A stretch of DNA of 5,441 bases from an uncultured Clostridium sp. (GTDB lineage: Bacteria; Bacillota; Clostridia; TANB77; CAG-508). Under the pieces are notes generated by a model. It did not search any database and was not told the origin of the DNA. It saw only the letters and a list, made by a program, of their open reading frames with translations. Location: the NCBI GenBank assembly GCA_900556865.1, contig USQS01000061.1, positions 1 to 5,441 on the forward strand. The letters are read 5' to 3'. Below are positions 1 through 5,320 of this stretch, piece after piece (the first letter of the stretch is position 1; each line of letters starts with the position of its first letter). Both the position numbers and the translations under genes were made by a program.

Positions 1-176
1 GGTCGCTTACGCGGTATTTCAAAACAATATATTATTCAATTTTTAATTAAGTATTGATGTGCTATTAGTTAAAACAATAATGTACTTAATAATGAGTATT
101 TTTGAGAAAAAAATAAAAAACTAGAGAAAAAGAATGTAAATAAATGTTAATAGCTAAAAGTGGAATAATTATAGTG
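1..176. other. Intergenic region at the window edge, no gene supported
   Basis: This stretch is very A/T rich except for its first 17 or so bases, which are much richer in G and C (GGTCGCTTACGCGG). The + strand is open from the edge to a TGA at 55-57, giving 18 residues ending ...IIQFLIKY, so it could be the tail of an upstream gene. However, it uses two CGC codons, which are rare in the genes here, and I recognise no family. It could equally be the end of a structured RNA or of a terminator cut by the window edge. The remainder (58-176) has stops in all frames and no convincing hairpin. Confidence 0.4.
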
Positions 177-205
177 TTGAAGAAAAAAAATAGATAGTAT
201 AAAAT
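177..205 (+). promoter_or_regulatory. Candidate sigma-A promoter for the M23 peptidase gene
   Basis: TTGAAG at 177-182 matches the -35 consensus at four of six positions. It is followed after 17 bases by TAAAAT at 200-205, five of six for the -10 box. The overlapping TATAAA at 198-203 would give a shorter spacer of 15. Transcription would start near 212, which leaves a short leader carrying the ribosome site at 236-240. It would also make the in-frame TTG at 217 almost leaderless, favouring the ATG at 250. The sequence is so A/T rich that chance matches are common, so the call is moderate. Confidence 0.5.
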
Positions 206-235
206 ATAAAAAAATATTGTTTAATAATTATAAAA

Positions 236-240
236 TGGAG
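236..240 (+). promoter_or_regulatory. Ribosome binding site that decides the M23 gene start
   Basis: TGGAG lies nine bases before the ATG at 250. The two earlier in-frame candidates, TTG at 217 and ATG at 235, have only A/T-rich sequence in front of them and no Shine-Dalgarno match. The ATG at 235 also overlaps this site. The protein from 250 begins MKKIF, a normal charged start before a membrane segment. Confidence 0.65.
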
Positions 241-249
241 AATTATGTT

Positions 250-1266
250 ATGAAAAAAATATTTATAAAAATTAGGTCGACAATAAAGTTTTTAATTTTA
301 ATAATTATTTTAATGGCTTTAATTGTAGGAATATTTGCATTTGTTTATAAGCCAATATATAAAGTAACACTTGGAGATGAAGTAGTTGGCTATTGTGCAC
401 AAAAAAGTAAGTTACAAGCAGAAATTGCAGAATTTGTGGAAAAGGGAAATGAAGATAACAAAAATCTTGCATTTGTTGAAGTAGATAATATGCCAACATA
501 TAGTTTGTGTTTATTAAAAAGAGGAATAACAACAAATGATGATGAAATATTTGAAAAGGTTAAACAAACAGGAACTGCATATTATAGGTATTATACAATT
601 TTAGAAGATAATGAAGAAAAATATTATGTATCAAATTTTGAAATGGCAGAAAGTGTTGTTAATAAATTAAAGGAAAAAGATAGTAATAATATAGATAATA
701 TTCAAATTTTAGAAAAATATGAAACAAATTTACAAAATTTTGCAACTGAAGAAGAAGCTGTTGCAGGATTATATAAAGAAAAGGAAAAGGTTGTTGAAAA
801 ACCAGTTGTTGTTGCAAAAAAGGTGTCTTCAGGTTCAACAAAATCTTTTTCAACAAAAACAGATATATCAAAATCAAGTGTATCACTTGGAGTTTCATTA
901 ATTAAACCTGTTACTGGAAGCATTTCCTCAAGGTTTGGTTCTGTAAGTAGAGTAAGGTCAAGTGCTCATACTGGTTTAGATATTGCAGCACCATATGGTA
1001 CATCTGTAAAAGCAGCTGCTTCTGGAACTGTTACATGGGCTGGATACAAAGGTTCATATGGAAATTTACTTGTTATAACTCATTCAAATGGTGTGCAAAC
1101 ATATTATGGTCACTGTAGTAGCTTGCATGCAAGTGCGGGACAAACTGTTTCACAAGGTCAAAGTATTGCGTCAGTTGGTTCTACAGGTAATTCAACAGGT
1201 AACCATCTACATTTTGAAATTAGAGTTAATGGAGTAGCATATAACCCTCAAAATTACGTTTATTAA
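250..1266 (+). CDS. Membrane-anchored M23 (LytM-type) zinc endopeptidase
   Basis: The 338-residue protein is predicted to cleave peptide cross-links in peptidoglycan from the outer face of the membrane. Residues 1-13 are basic and residues 14-32 form one hydrophobic helix without an obvious cleavage site, so it looks like an anchored N-in, C-out protein. Residues about 36-175 are an extracellular region with two similar alpha/beta stretches (YKVTLGDEVVGY at 37-48 and YYTILEDNEEKYYV at 114-127, each followed by a helix). A Ser/Thr/Lys-rich linker covers about 180-215. The catalytic domain occupies about 217-338. All M23 zinc and catalytic residues are present: H240 and D244 of HxxxD, H288 of YGH, and H319 and H321 of HLH, so it should be active rather than a degenerate EnvC/NlpD-like regulator. 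The reading frame can extend 11 residues further back to TTG 217, but the ribosome site supports 250. The exact physiological role (growth, division or sporulation) cannot be told from sequence. No clear intrinsic terminator follows it. Confidence 0.9.
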   Translation: MKKIFIKIRSTIKFLILIIILMALIVGIFAFVYKPIYKVTLGDEVVGYCAQKSKLQAEIAEFVEKGNEDNKNLAFVEVDNMPTYSLCLLKRGITTNDDEIFEKVKQTGTAYYRYYTILEDNEEKYYVSNFEMAESVVNKLKEKDSNNIDNIQILEKYETNLQNFATEEEAVAGLYKEKEKVVEKPVVVAKKVSSGSTKSFSTKTDISKSSVSLGVSLIKPVTGSISSRFGSVSRVRSSAHTGLDIAAPYGTSVKAAASGTVTWAGYKGSYGNLLVITHSNGVQTYYGHCSSLHASAGQTVSQGQSIASVGSTGNSTGNHLHFEIRVNGVAYNPQNYVY

Positions 1267-1280
1267 ATTATAGGAACAAT

Positions 1281-1337
1281 ATGAAAATTTTATTTTCAAA
1301 AGAAAGTTTTCTAAATTTCCTATTAAATACAATATGA
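1281..1337 (+). CDS. Possible 18-residue leader ORF
   Basis: ATG at 1281 opens a short frame, MKILFSKESFLNFLLNTI, ending at TGA 1335-1337. A TAGGAA at 1271-1276 sits four bases before the start and could act as a weak ribosome site, though the spacing is tight. The peptide is hydrophobic with no recognisable family. Its stop overlaps the next ATG as ATGA. Short frames of this kind arise by chance in A/T-rich DNA, so this is only a candidate leader peptide. Confidence 0.2.
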   Translation: MKILFSKESFLNFLLNTI

Positions 1338-1362
1338 AGGTTATCAAATTTTTCTATTGTAT
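1327..1362 (+). repeat. Inverted repeat 1 of the adhE upstream region
   Basis: ATACAATA at 1327-1334 is the exact reverse complement of TATTGTAT at 1355-1362, with 20 bases between. The arms are A/T rich, so an RNA stem would be weak. A DNA-binding site is equally possible. Confidence 0.35.
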
Positions 1363-1384
1363 ATATTTCACATATTTTGTGTAA
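1334..1384 (+). CDS. Possible 16-residue aromatic leader ORF, ATGA-overlapped
   Basis: ATG at 1334 overlaps the stop of the preceding 18-codon frame (ATGA) and encodes MKVIKFFYCIYFTYFV, ending at TAA 1382-1384. It has no ribosome site of its own, so translation would depend on coupling to the upstream frame. Seven of its 16 residues are Phe or Tyr. Its stop falls at the first base of the second inverted repeat, an arrangement that resembles a leader peptide in front of a regulatory stem. Chance is a serious alternative, because T-rich DNA gives Phe and Tyr codons freely. Confidence 0.2.
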   Translation: MKVIKFFYCIYFTYFV

Positions 1385-1427
1385 GAACAAATTTGCTTAA
1401 AGTTTAAAAATTTTGGGGATTTGTTCT
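1384..1427 (+). repeat. Inverted repeat 2 of the adhE upstream region
   Basis: AGAACAAAT at 1384-1392 and ATTTGTTCT at 1419-1427 are perfect nine-base complementary arms around a 26-base loop that carries a GGGG run at 1415-1418. It is followed by A-rich sequence, not a U-tract, so it is not an intrinsic terminator on this strand. Confidence 0.45.
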
Positions 1428-1454
1428 AAAAAATTAATAAAAAAGGATAAAATT

Positions 1455-1491
1455 GCATAAACTAAAAGAAAAGTTTTAAACTTGTTTATGC
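1455..1491 (+). repeat. Inverted repeat 3, ending four bases before the adhE ribosome site
   Basis: GCATAAAC at 1455-1462 and GTTTATGC at 1484-1491 are perfect eight-base complementary arms. The loop contains a second palindrome, AAGTTT-T-AAACTT (1471-1483). The 3' arm ends three bases short of AAGGAAGGA at 1495, close enough for folding or a bound protein to affect ribosome access. This is inference from position only. Confidence 0.45.
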
Positions 1492-1494
1492 TTT

Positions 1495-1503
1495 AAGGAA
1501 GGA
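1495..1503 (+). promoter_or_regulatory. adhE ribosome binding site
   Basis: AAGGAAGGA lies 12 bases before the ATG at 1516 (slightly less if the first AAGGA pairs differently). The TTG in frame at 1504 is followed at once by TGA, so no upstream extension of the reading frame is possible and 1516 is the first usable start. Confidence 0.7.
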
Positions 1504-1515
1504 TTGTGATTATTT

Positions 1516-4122
1516 ATGGAAGAAAATCAAGAACAAAAAGTTGAACAAATGATAGATGATTTAGTAAAAAAAGCTAAAGTAGCGTCAGAAGAATATTTAA
1601 AATTAGACCAAGAAACTGTAAACAATATAATAAAAGCTATGTCTATGGCGGGGTTAGAACATCATATGGAACTTGCTAGAATGGCTGTAGAAGAAACTGG
1701 ACGCGGAATTTATGAAGACAAAATAACAAAGAATATGTTTGCAACAGAATATATATATCATAGTATAAAATATGAAAAAACGGTAGGAATTATAAATGAA
1801 AATGATGAAGATGATTATGTTGAAATTGCAGAGCCGATAGGCGTTATAGCAGGAGTAACACCTGTTACGAACCCAACATCTACAACTATGTTTAAATCTA
1901 TAATAGCTGCAAAAACAAGAAATGTAATTATATTTGGGTTCCATCCATCAGCACAAAAATGCTCTGTTCGTGCTGCTGAAATTTTAAGAGACGCTGCTAT
2001 TAAAGCTGGTGCACCTGAAAATTGTATTTTATGGATACCAGAGCCATCTATTCAAGCAACAACAGCATTAATGCACCATGAAGGTGTTAACCTAATTTTA
2101 GCAACAGGTGGTACGGGTATGGTTAAGTCTGCATATTCTTGTGGTAAACCAGCACTAGGGGTTGGTCCTGGAAATGTTCCTTGCATAGTTGAAAAAACTG
2201 CAAAATTAAAAACATCTGTAAATGACATAGTTATGTCAAAGGCTTTTGATAATGGAATGATTTGTGCTTCAGAACAGTCTGTTTTAGTAGAAAAGGAAAT
2301 TTATAAAGAGTTTGAAGACTTAATGAAAAAAGCGGGATGTTATTTTGTAAATCCAGAAGAAAAAGAAAAATTAAAAAATGCAATGTTTGAATGGAGAGAC
2401 GATTTAGGCTTTAAATTAAAATCTCATATTCCAGGTCAAAGTCCATTTAATATTGCAAAACAAGCAGGTTTTGATATACCAGAAGATACAAAAGTTATTG
2501 TTGTTTATGAAGATGGAATTGGAAGGGAATATCCATTTTCTAAAGAAAAGCTTAGCCCGGTTTTAACGTATTATATAGTTGATAATTATGAAGAAGCTTT
2601 GGATAAAGCGGAAAGATTGCTAGAATATGGTGGGTTAGGACACACGGCAGTAATACATTCTGAAGATAAAGAAAAAATATTACAATTTTCTAAAAAAATG
2701 AAAGCGGGAAGAATTATTGTAAATTCACCTTCAACACATGGTGGAATTGGGGATATTTATAATACAAATATGCCATCTTTAACACTTGGATGTGGTTCTT
2801 TTGGAGGAAACTCTACAACAGCAAATGTTTCAAGCGTAAATCTTATTAATATTAAAAGAGTTGCAAGAAGGAGGGTAAATATGCAATGGTTTAAAGTTCC
2901 AGAGAAAATTTATTTTGAAGCAGGGTCTATAGCATATCTTGAAAAAATGCCAGATATTGAAAGAGCATTTATAGTAACAGATCCTGGAATGGTTAAATTT
3001 GGGTATGTGGATAAGATTTTATATCACATAAGAAAAAGAAAAAATCATGTTCATTGTGAAATTTTTAGTGATGTTGAATCAGACCCATCTTTTGATACGG
3101 TTAATAAAGGTTTAGAGCTTATGAATAATTTTAAACCAGATGTAATTATAGCTTTAGGTGGAGGAAGTGCAATTGACGCTGCAAAAGGAATGTGGTTATT
3201 TTATGAACATCCAGATGCAGATCCTGAAGGATTAAAATTAAAGTTTATGGATATACGTAAACGTACCTATAAGTTCCCAAAACTTGGAGTAAAGGCAAAA
3301 ATGGTTGCAATACCTACTACTTCTGGAACGGGTTCAGAGGTTACATCTTTTGCAGTATTGACAGATAAGGTTAAAAACAAAAAATATCCTTTAGCAGATT
3401 ATGAGCTTACTCCTGATGTTGCAATAGTTGACCCAGACCTTGTTATGAGCTTACCAAAATCTATTACGGCCGATACGGGAATGGATGTGTTAACACATGC
3501 TTTAGAAAGTTATGTTTCAAATATGGCATCTGATTATACTGATGGTCTTGCTGAAAAAGCAGCAGAGCTTGTAGTTAAATATTTAGTTCAAGCATATGAA
3601 CATGGTGATGATAAAATTGCTCGTGAGAAAATGCACAATGCTAGTACGATTGCAGGAATGGCATTTACAAATGCGTTTTTAGGTGTAAACCATTCTCTAG
3701 CTCATAAAATAGGTGCAGAGTTCCATTTACCACATGGAAGAATTAATGCAATTTTGCTTCCATATGTAGTAAGATATAATAGTAGTAGACCTACAAAATT
3801 TGTATCGTTCCCTAAATATGAGTATTTTATAGCAGATGAAAAATATGCTATAATGGCTAAAAAAATTGGGCTAAAGGCAGATACTGTTGAAGAGGGAATT
3901 TCATCTTTAATTGAAAAAATAAAAGAAATGAATGAAAAATTAAATATTCCAAAATCTTTTAAAGACGCGGGTATTGATGAAAAAGAATTTTTAGCTAAAT
4001 TGGATTTAATAGCAGATAGAGCTTTTGAAGATCAATGTACAACTGCTAACCCAAGACTTCCTTTAGTTGAAGAGATGAAACAAATTTTATTAGATAGTTA
4101 TTATGGTAAAGAAATTAAATAG
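1516..4122 (+). CDS. adhE: Bifunctional aldehyde/alcohol dehydrogenase AdhE
   Basis: The 868-residue cytoplasmic fermentation enzyme reduces acetyl-CoA to acetaldehyde and then to ethanol with two NADH, regenerating NAD+. The length fits the family (about 860-890). Residues about 1-445 are the CoA-acylating aldehyde dehydrogenase: PVTNPTST at 116-123, GVGPGNVP at 215-222, and catalytic Cys250 in ICASEQS, equivalent to E. coli Cys246. A short linker at about 446-460 leads to the iron-dependent alcohol dehydrogenase, with the NAD-binding GGGS at 548-551. Its iron ligands match the E. coli set: Asp657 and His661 (MDVLTHALE), His726 (NHSLAH) and His740 (HLPHG). Both active sites are therefore intact. 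Known AdhE proteins assemble into spirosome filaments; I infer the same here. It is a single-gene unit at its 3' end, with a terminator touching the stop codon. It has its own strong ribosome site and an unusual upstream region, but no clear Rex operator. An internal ribosome site and in-frame ATG at the domain junction (2868-2883) could produce the C-terminal half alone. Confidence 0.97.
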   Translation: MEENQEQKVEQMIDDLVKKAKVASEEYLKLDQETVNNIIKAMSMAGLEHHMELARMAVEETGRGIYEDKITKNMFATEYIYHSIKYEKTVGIINENDEDDYVEIAEPIGVIAGVTPVTNPTSTTMFKSIIAAKTRNVIIFGFHPSAQKCSVRAAEILRDAAIKAGAPENCILWIPEPSIQATTALMHHEGVNLILATGGTGMVKSAYSCGKPALGVGPGNVPCIVEKTAKLKTSVNDIVMSKAFDNGMICASEQSVLVEKEIYKEFEDLMKKAGCYFVNPEEKEKLKNAMFEWRDDLGFKLKSHIPGQSPFNIAKQAGFDIPEDTKVIVVYEDGIGREYPFSKEKLSPVLTYYIVDNYEEALDKAERLLEYGGLGHTAVIHSEDKEKILQFSKKMKAGRIIVNSPSTHGGIGDIYNTNMPSLTLGCGSFGGNSTTANVSSVNLINIKRVARRRVNMQWFKVPEKIYFEAGSIAYLEKMPDIERAFIVTDPGMVKFGYVDKILYHIRKRKNHVHCEIFSDVESDPSFDTVNKGLELMNNFKPDVIIALGGGSAIDAAKGMWLFYEHPDADPEGLKLKFMDIRKRTYKFPKLGVKAKMVAIPTTSGTGSEVTSFAVLTDKVKNKKYPLADYELTPDVAIVDPDLVMSLPKSITADTGMDVLTHALESYVSNMASDYTDGLAEKAAELVVKYLVQAYEHGDDKIAREKMHNASTIAGMAFTNAFLGVNHSLAHKIGAEFHLPHGRINAILLPYVVRYNSSRPTKFVSFPKYEYFIADEKYAIMAKKIGLKADTVEEGISSLIEKIKEMNEKLNIPKSFKDAGIDEKEFLAKLDLIADRAFEDQCTTANPRLPLVEEMKQILLDSYYGKEIK
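2868..2883 (+). promoter_or_regulatory. Internal ribosome site and in-frame ATG at the ALDH/ADH junction of adhE
   Basis: AAGGAGG at 2868-2874 is a full match to the anti-Shine-Dalgarno, followed six bases later by ATG at 2881 (Met456), in frame with adhE. It lies between the aldehyde dehydrogenase domain and the start of the iron alcohol dehydrogenase (MQWFKVPEKIYFE). Initiation here would give a 413-residue product, close to the usual size of stand-alone iron alcohol dehydrogenases. The site is built from codons for R451-R452-R453 (AGA AGG AGG). AGG appears only about three times among some 25 arginine codons in the gene, and two of them are here. Arginines at this point are plausible family residues, so protein constraint contributes. 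Use as a start is inference. Confidence 0.5.
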
Positions 4123-4149
4123 TGAGGCTTATGCTTCACTATTTTTTTT
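4117..4149 (+). terminator. Intrinsic terminator of adhE, overlapping the stop codon
   Basis: A 12-pair stem, AAATAGTGAGGC (4117-4128) with GCTTCACTATTT (4133-4144), has one G-U pair and a four-base loop (TTAT). The T run 4142-4149 follows. The TAG stop at 4120-4122 is inside the 5' arm. This is a classic Rho-independent terminator and separates adhE from the next gene. Confidence 0.93.
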
Positions 4150-4213
4150 CATAATTTAATGGCAAAAAGCATATAATATAGTAATACCAAAGTAAACGGG
4201 AAAAATGTAAAAT

Positions 4214-4242
4214 TTGACAAATTTGAAAAAATGAGGTATAAT
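4214..4242 (+). promoter_or_regulatory. Consensus sigma-A promoter for the G5/transglycosylase gene
   Basis: TTGACA at 4214-4219 and TATAAT at 4237-4242 are perfect consensus boxes separated by exactly 17 bases. Transcription should begin around 4249, leaving a leader of about 30 bases before the ATG. Such a promoter suggests strong, housekeeping expression unless a repressor or antisense RNA intervenes; I see neither. Confidence 0.93.
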
Positions 4243-4260
4243 AGAAGACGTTGTTATAAA

Positions 4261-4266
4261 GGGAGG
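4261..4266 (+). promoter_or_regulatory. Ribosome binding site of the G5/transglycosylase gene
   Basis: GGGAGG (within AAAGGGAGGT) lies 11 bases before the ATG at 4278. It is the only strong site downstream of the promoter and fixes this start. Confidence 0.8.
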
Positions 4267-4277
4267 TAATTTATTAA

Positions 4278-5231
4278 ATGCAAAAACAAAATAAAAAAAG
4301 ATTTTCTTTAATAAAAGTAATTTGTATATGTTTAATACTTGTTCTACTTTCTGGAGTAGGAGTTATGGCAGTAACAACACAAATGTCATCAGTTAAAATA
4401 ACTTTAACTAATGGTTATGAAATGACAGTATTAACATCAAAAACTAATGTACAAGAGATTTTAAAAGACAATAATATAGTTTTAGAAAATAACGAAACGG
4501 TAACTCCATCATTAGAAGAAGATATTACTGCTAGTAAGAAAATTACAATATCAGACAAGTCAAAACAACAAGTTGAGGTTGCAAAAATATCTGAAAGCGG
4601 TGTAGAAACTACATTAGATTCAATACTTGGTGCATATTCACAAATTACAGAAAAAATAGTTGAAGAAGAAGAAGCAATTCCATTTGAAACAATAACAAAA
4701 GATGTATCTGAAGGTGCGTCATCTACAAAAAATAAAGTATTGCAAGAAGGCGTTGAAGGAAAGAAAAAAGTTACTTATAAAGTAAAATATCAAAATGATA
4801 CTGAAATTGAAAAGATAAAAATTTCTGAAGAAATAATACAAGAACCAGTAAACAAAATTATACAAGTAAATTCAAACACTATAACATCAAGATCAGAAGG
4901 AGAAACAAGAGGAAAGATAACAGGAACTGTTGCGGAATATCAAGAATATGCAAGAGAAGCCTGTAAAGCTTACGGATGGTCAGATGGCGAGTTTGGTTCT
5001 TTGGTAAAACTTTGGAATAGAGAAAGTGGCTGGAACCCAAATACCCGTAATAGAAGTTCGGGAGCTTATGGAATTCCACAAGCATTACCAGCGTCAAAAA
5101 TGAAATCAGCAGGGTCTGATTATATGACAAATTATAGAACTCAAATAAATTGGGGATTGAGCTATATTAGTTCAAGATATGGAAGTCCATCTTCTGCTTG
5201 GGGATATTTCCAAAGTAATGGATGGTATTAG
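4278..5231 (+). CDS. Exported DUF348-G5 protein with C-terminal transglycosylase-like domain (RpfB/YabE-type)
   Basis: This 317-residue protein is likely a secreted or membrane-tethered peptidoglycan enzyme. Residues 1-11 are basic and 12-32 hydrophobic, a signal peptide or anchor. Residues about 38-80 resemble DUF348, the ubiquitin-like module of RpfB and YabE (KITLTNGYEMTVLTSKTNVQEIL pattern, split here at 40-62). Residues about 125-198 fit a G5 domain (EEEAIPFETI at 130-139, then QEGVEGKKKVTYKV at 156-169). G5 domains are associated with cell-wall or N-acetylglucosamine binding. Residues about 215-317 match the aggregation-promoting-factor or lysozyme-fold transglycosylase domain seen in actinobacteria and Firmicutes: LWNRESGWNP with likely catalytic Glu249, SGAYGIPQALP at 261-271, QINWGLSYI at 289-297, and the typical terminal NGWY. 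Known Bacillus YabE carries a 3D domain in this place, so the fusion differs from that protein. It has its own consensus promoter and terminator and so is monocistronic. Glycan-strand cleavage is inferred from the fold; a role in resuscitation or growth is suggested only by the RpfB-like layout. Confidence 0.85.
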   Translation: MQKQNKKRFSLIKVICICLILVLLSGVGVMAVTTQMSSVKITLTNGYEMTVLTSKTNVQEILKDNNIVLENNETVTPSLEEDITASKKITISDKSKQQVEVAKISESGVETTLDSILGAYSQITEKIVEEEEAIPFETITKDVSEGASSTKNKVLQEGVEGKKKVTYKVKYQNDTEIEKIKISEEIIQEPVNKIIQVNSNTITSRSEGETRGKITGTVAEYQEYAREACKAYGWSDGEFGSLVKLWNRESGWNPNTRNRSSGAYGIPQALPASKMKSAGSDYMTNYRTQINWGLSYISSRYGSPSSAWGYFQSNGWY

Positions 5232-5281
5232 AAAATGATTTAATATAAAAAACATGAAATTTAGTTATTTTATAAAAATAT

Positions 5282-5320
5282 GGGGCGGTCTTGAATTTTC
5301 AAGACAGTTCCTATTTTTTT
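5282..5320 (+). terminator. Intrinsic terminator after the G5/transglycosylase gene
   Basis: The apical stem GTCTTGA (5288-5294) with TCAAGAC (5299-5305) has an ATTT loop. Below a G-A mismatch, the stem extends through GGGGC (5282-5286) pairing with GTTCC (5307-5311), including two G-U pairs. Seven T residues (5314-5320) follow. It starts about 50 bases after the stop codon. Confidence 0.88.

Larger units (their letters stand above)
1267..1515 (+). promoter_or_regulatory. adhE upstream region with a likely structured leader
   Basis: This 249-base gap between the M23 gene and adhE contains, in order: a small palindrome (TGAAAAT at 1282-1288 with ATTTTCA at 1292-1298) inside weaker outer arms ATAGGAA/TTCCTAT (1270-1276, 1317-1323); three perfect long-arm inverted repeats listed separately; two tiny overlapping ORFs; and the adhE ribosome site. 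I could not find a promoter with good boxes at standard spacing. The best fragments are TTCACA at 1367-1372 and TATATT at 1362-1367, and they do not combine. I also found no exact match to the Rex operator TTGTTAA-N4-TTAACAA that often controls clostridial adhE. No U-tract follows any of the stems, so none is a standard terminator. Confidence 0.5.

Noticed and set aside
217..234. Rex-like match TTGTTTA-ATAA-TTATAAA before the M23 gene
   Set aside because: It has 11 of 14 half-site positions, but all mismatched or matched bases are A/T-biased; it lacks the C of the right half and lies in front of a wall gene with no redox link.
217..249. TTG at 217 or ATG at 235 as start of the M23 peptidase
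   Set aside because: Neither has a ribosome site; the Shine-Dalgarno at 236-240 fits the ATG at 250, and the likely promoter would place transcription start at about 212.
305..923. Antisense and shifted open frames over the M23 gene
   Set aside because: Leu/Phe- or Gln/Lys-rich translations produced by A/T-biased coding sequence, with no family features or ribosome sites.
1282..1298. Hairpin TGAAAAT-TTT-ATTTTCA as terminator of the M23 gene
   Set aside because: The stem is entirely weak A/T apart from two G-C pairs and no T run follows it.
1421..1440. Rex-like operator upstream of adhE (TTGTTCT...TTAATAA)
   Set aside because: The half-sites are imperfect and separated by six bases instead of the four in TTGTTAA-N4-TTAACAA, and the first half is part of inverted repeat 2.
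1654..1944. Antisense open frame inside adhE
   Set aside because: Low-complexity Tyr/Cys/Phe-rich translation typical of a shadow frame, no ribosome site, and it lies inside a strongly supported gene.
4172..4177. Second TATAAT upstream of the G5/transglycosylase gene
   Set aside because: No -35 box is present at the correct distance (TCATAA) and no extended -10; the perfect promoter at 4214-4242 explains expression.
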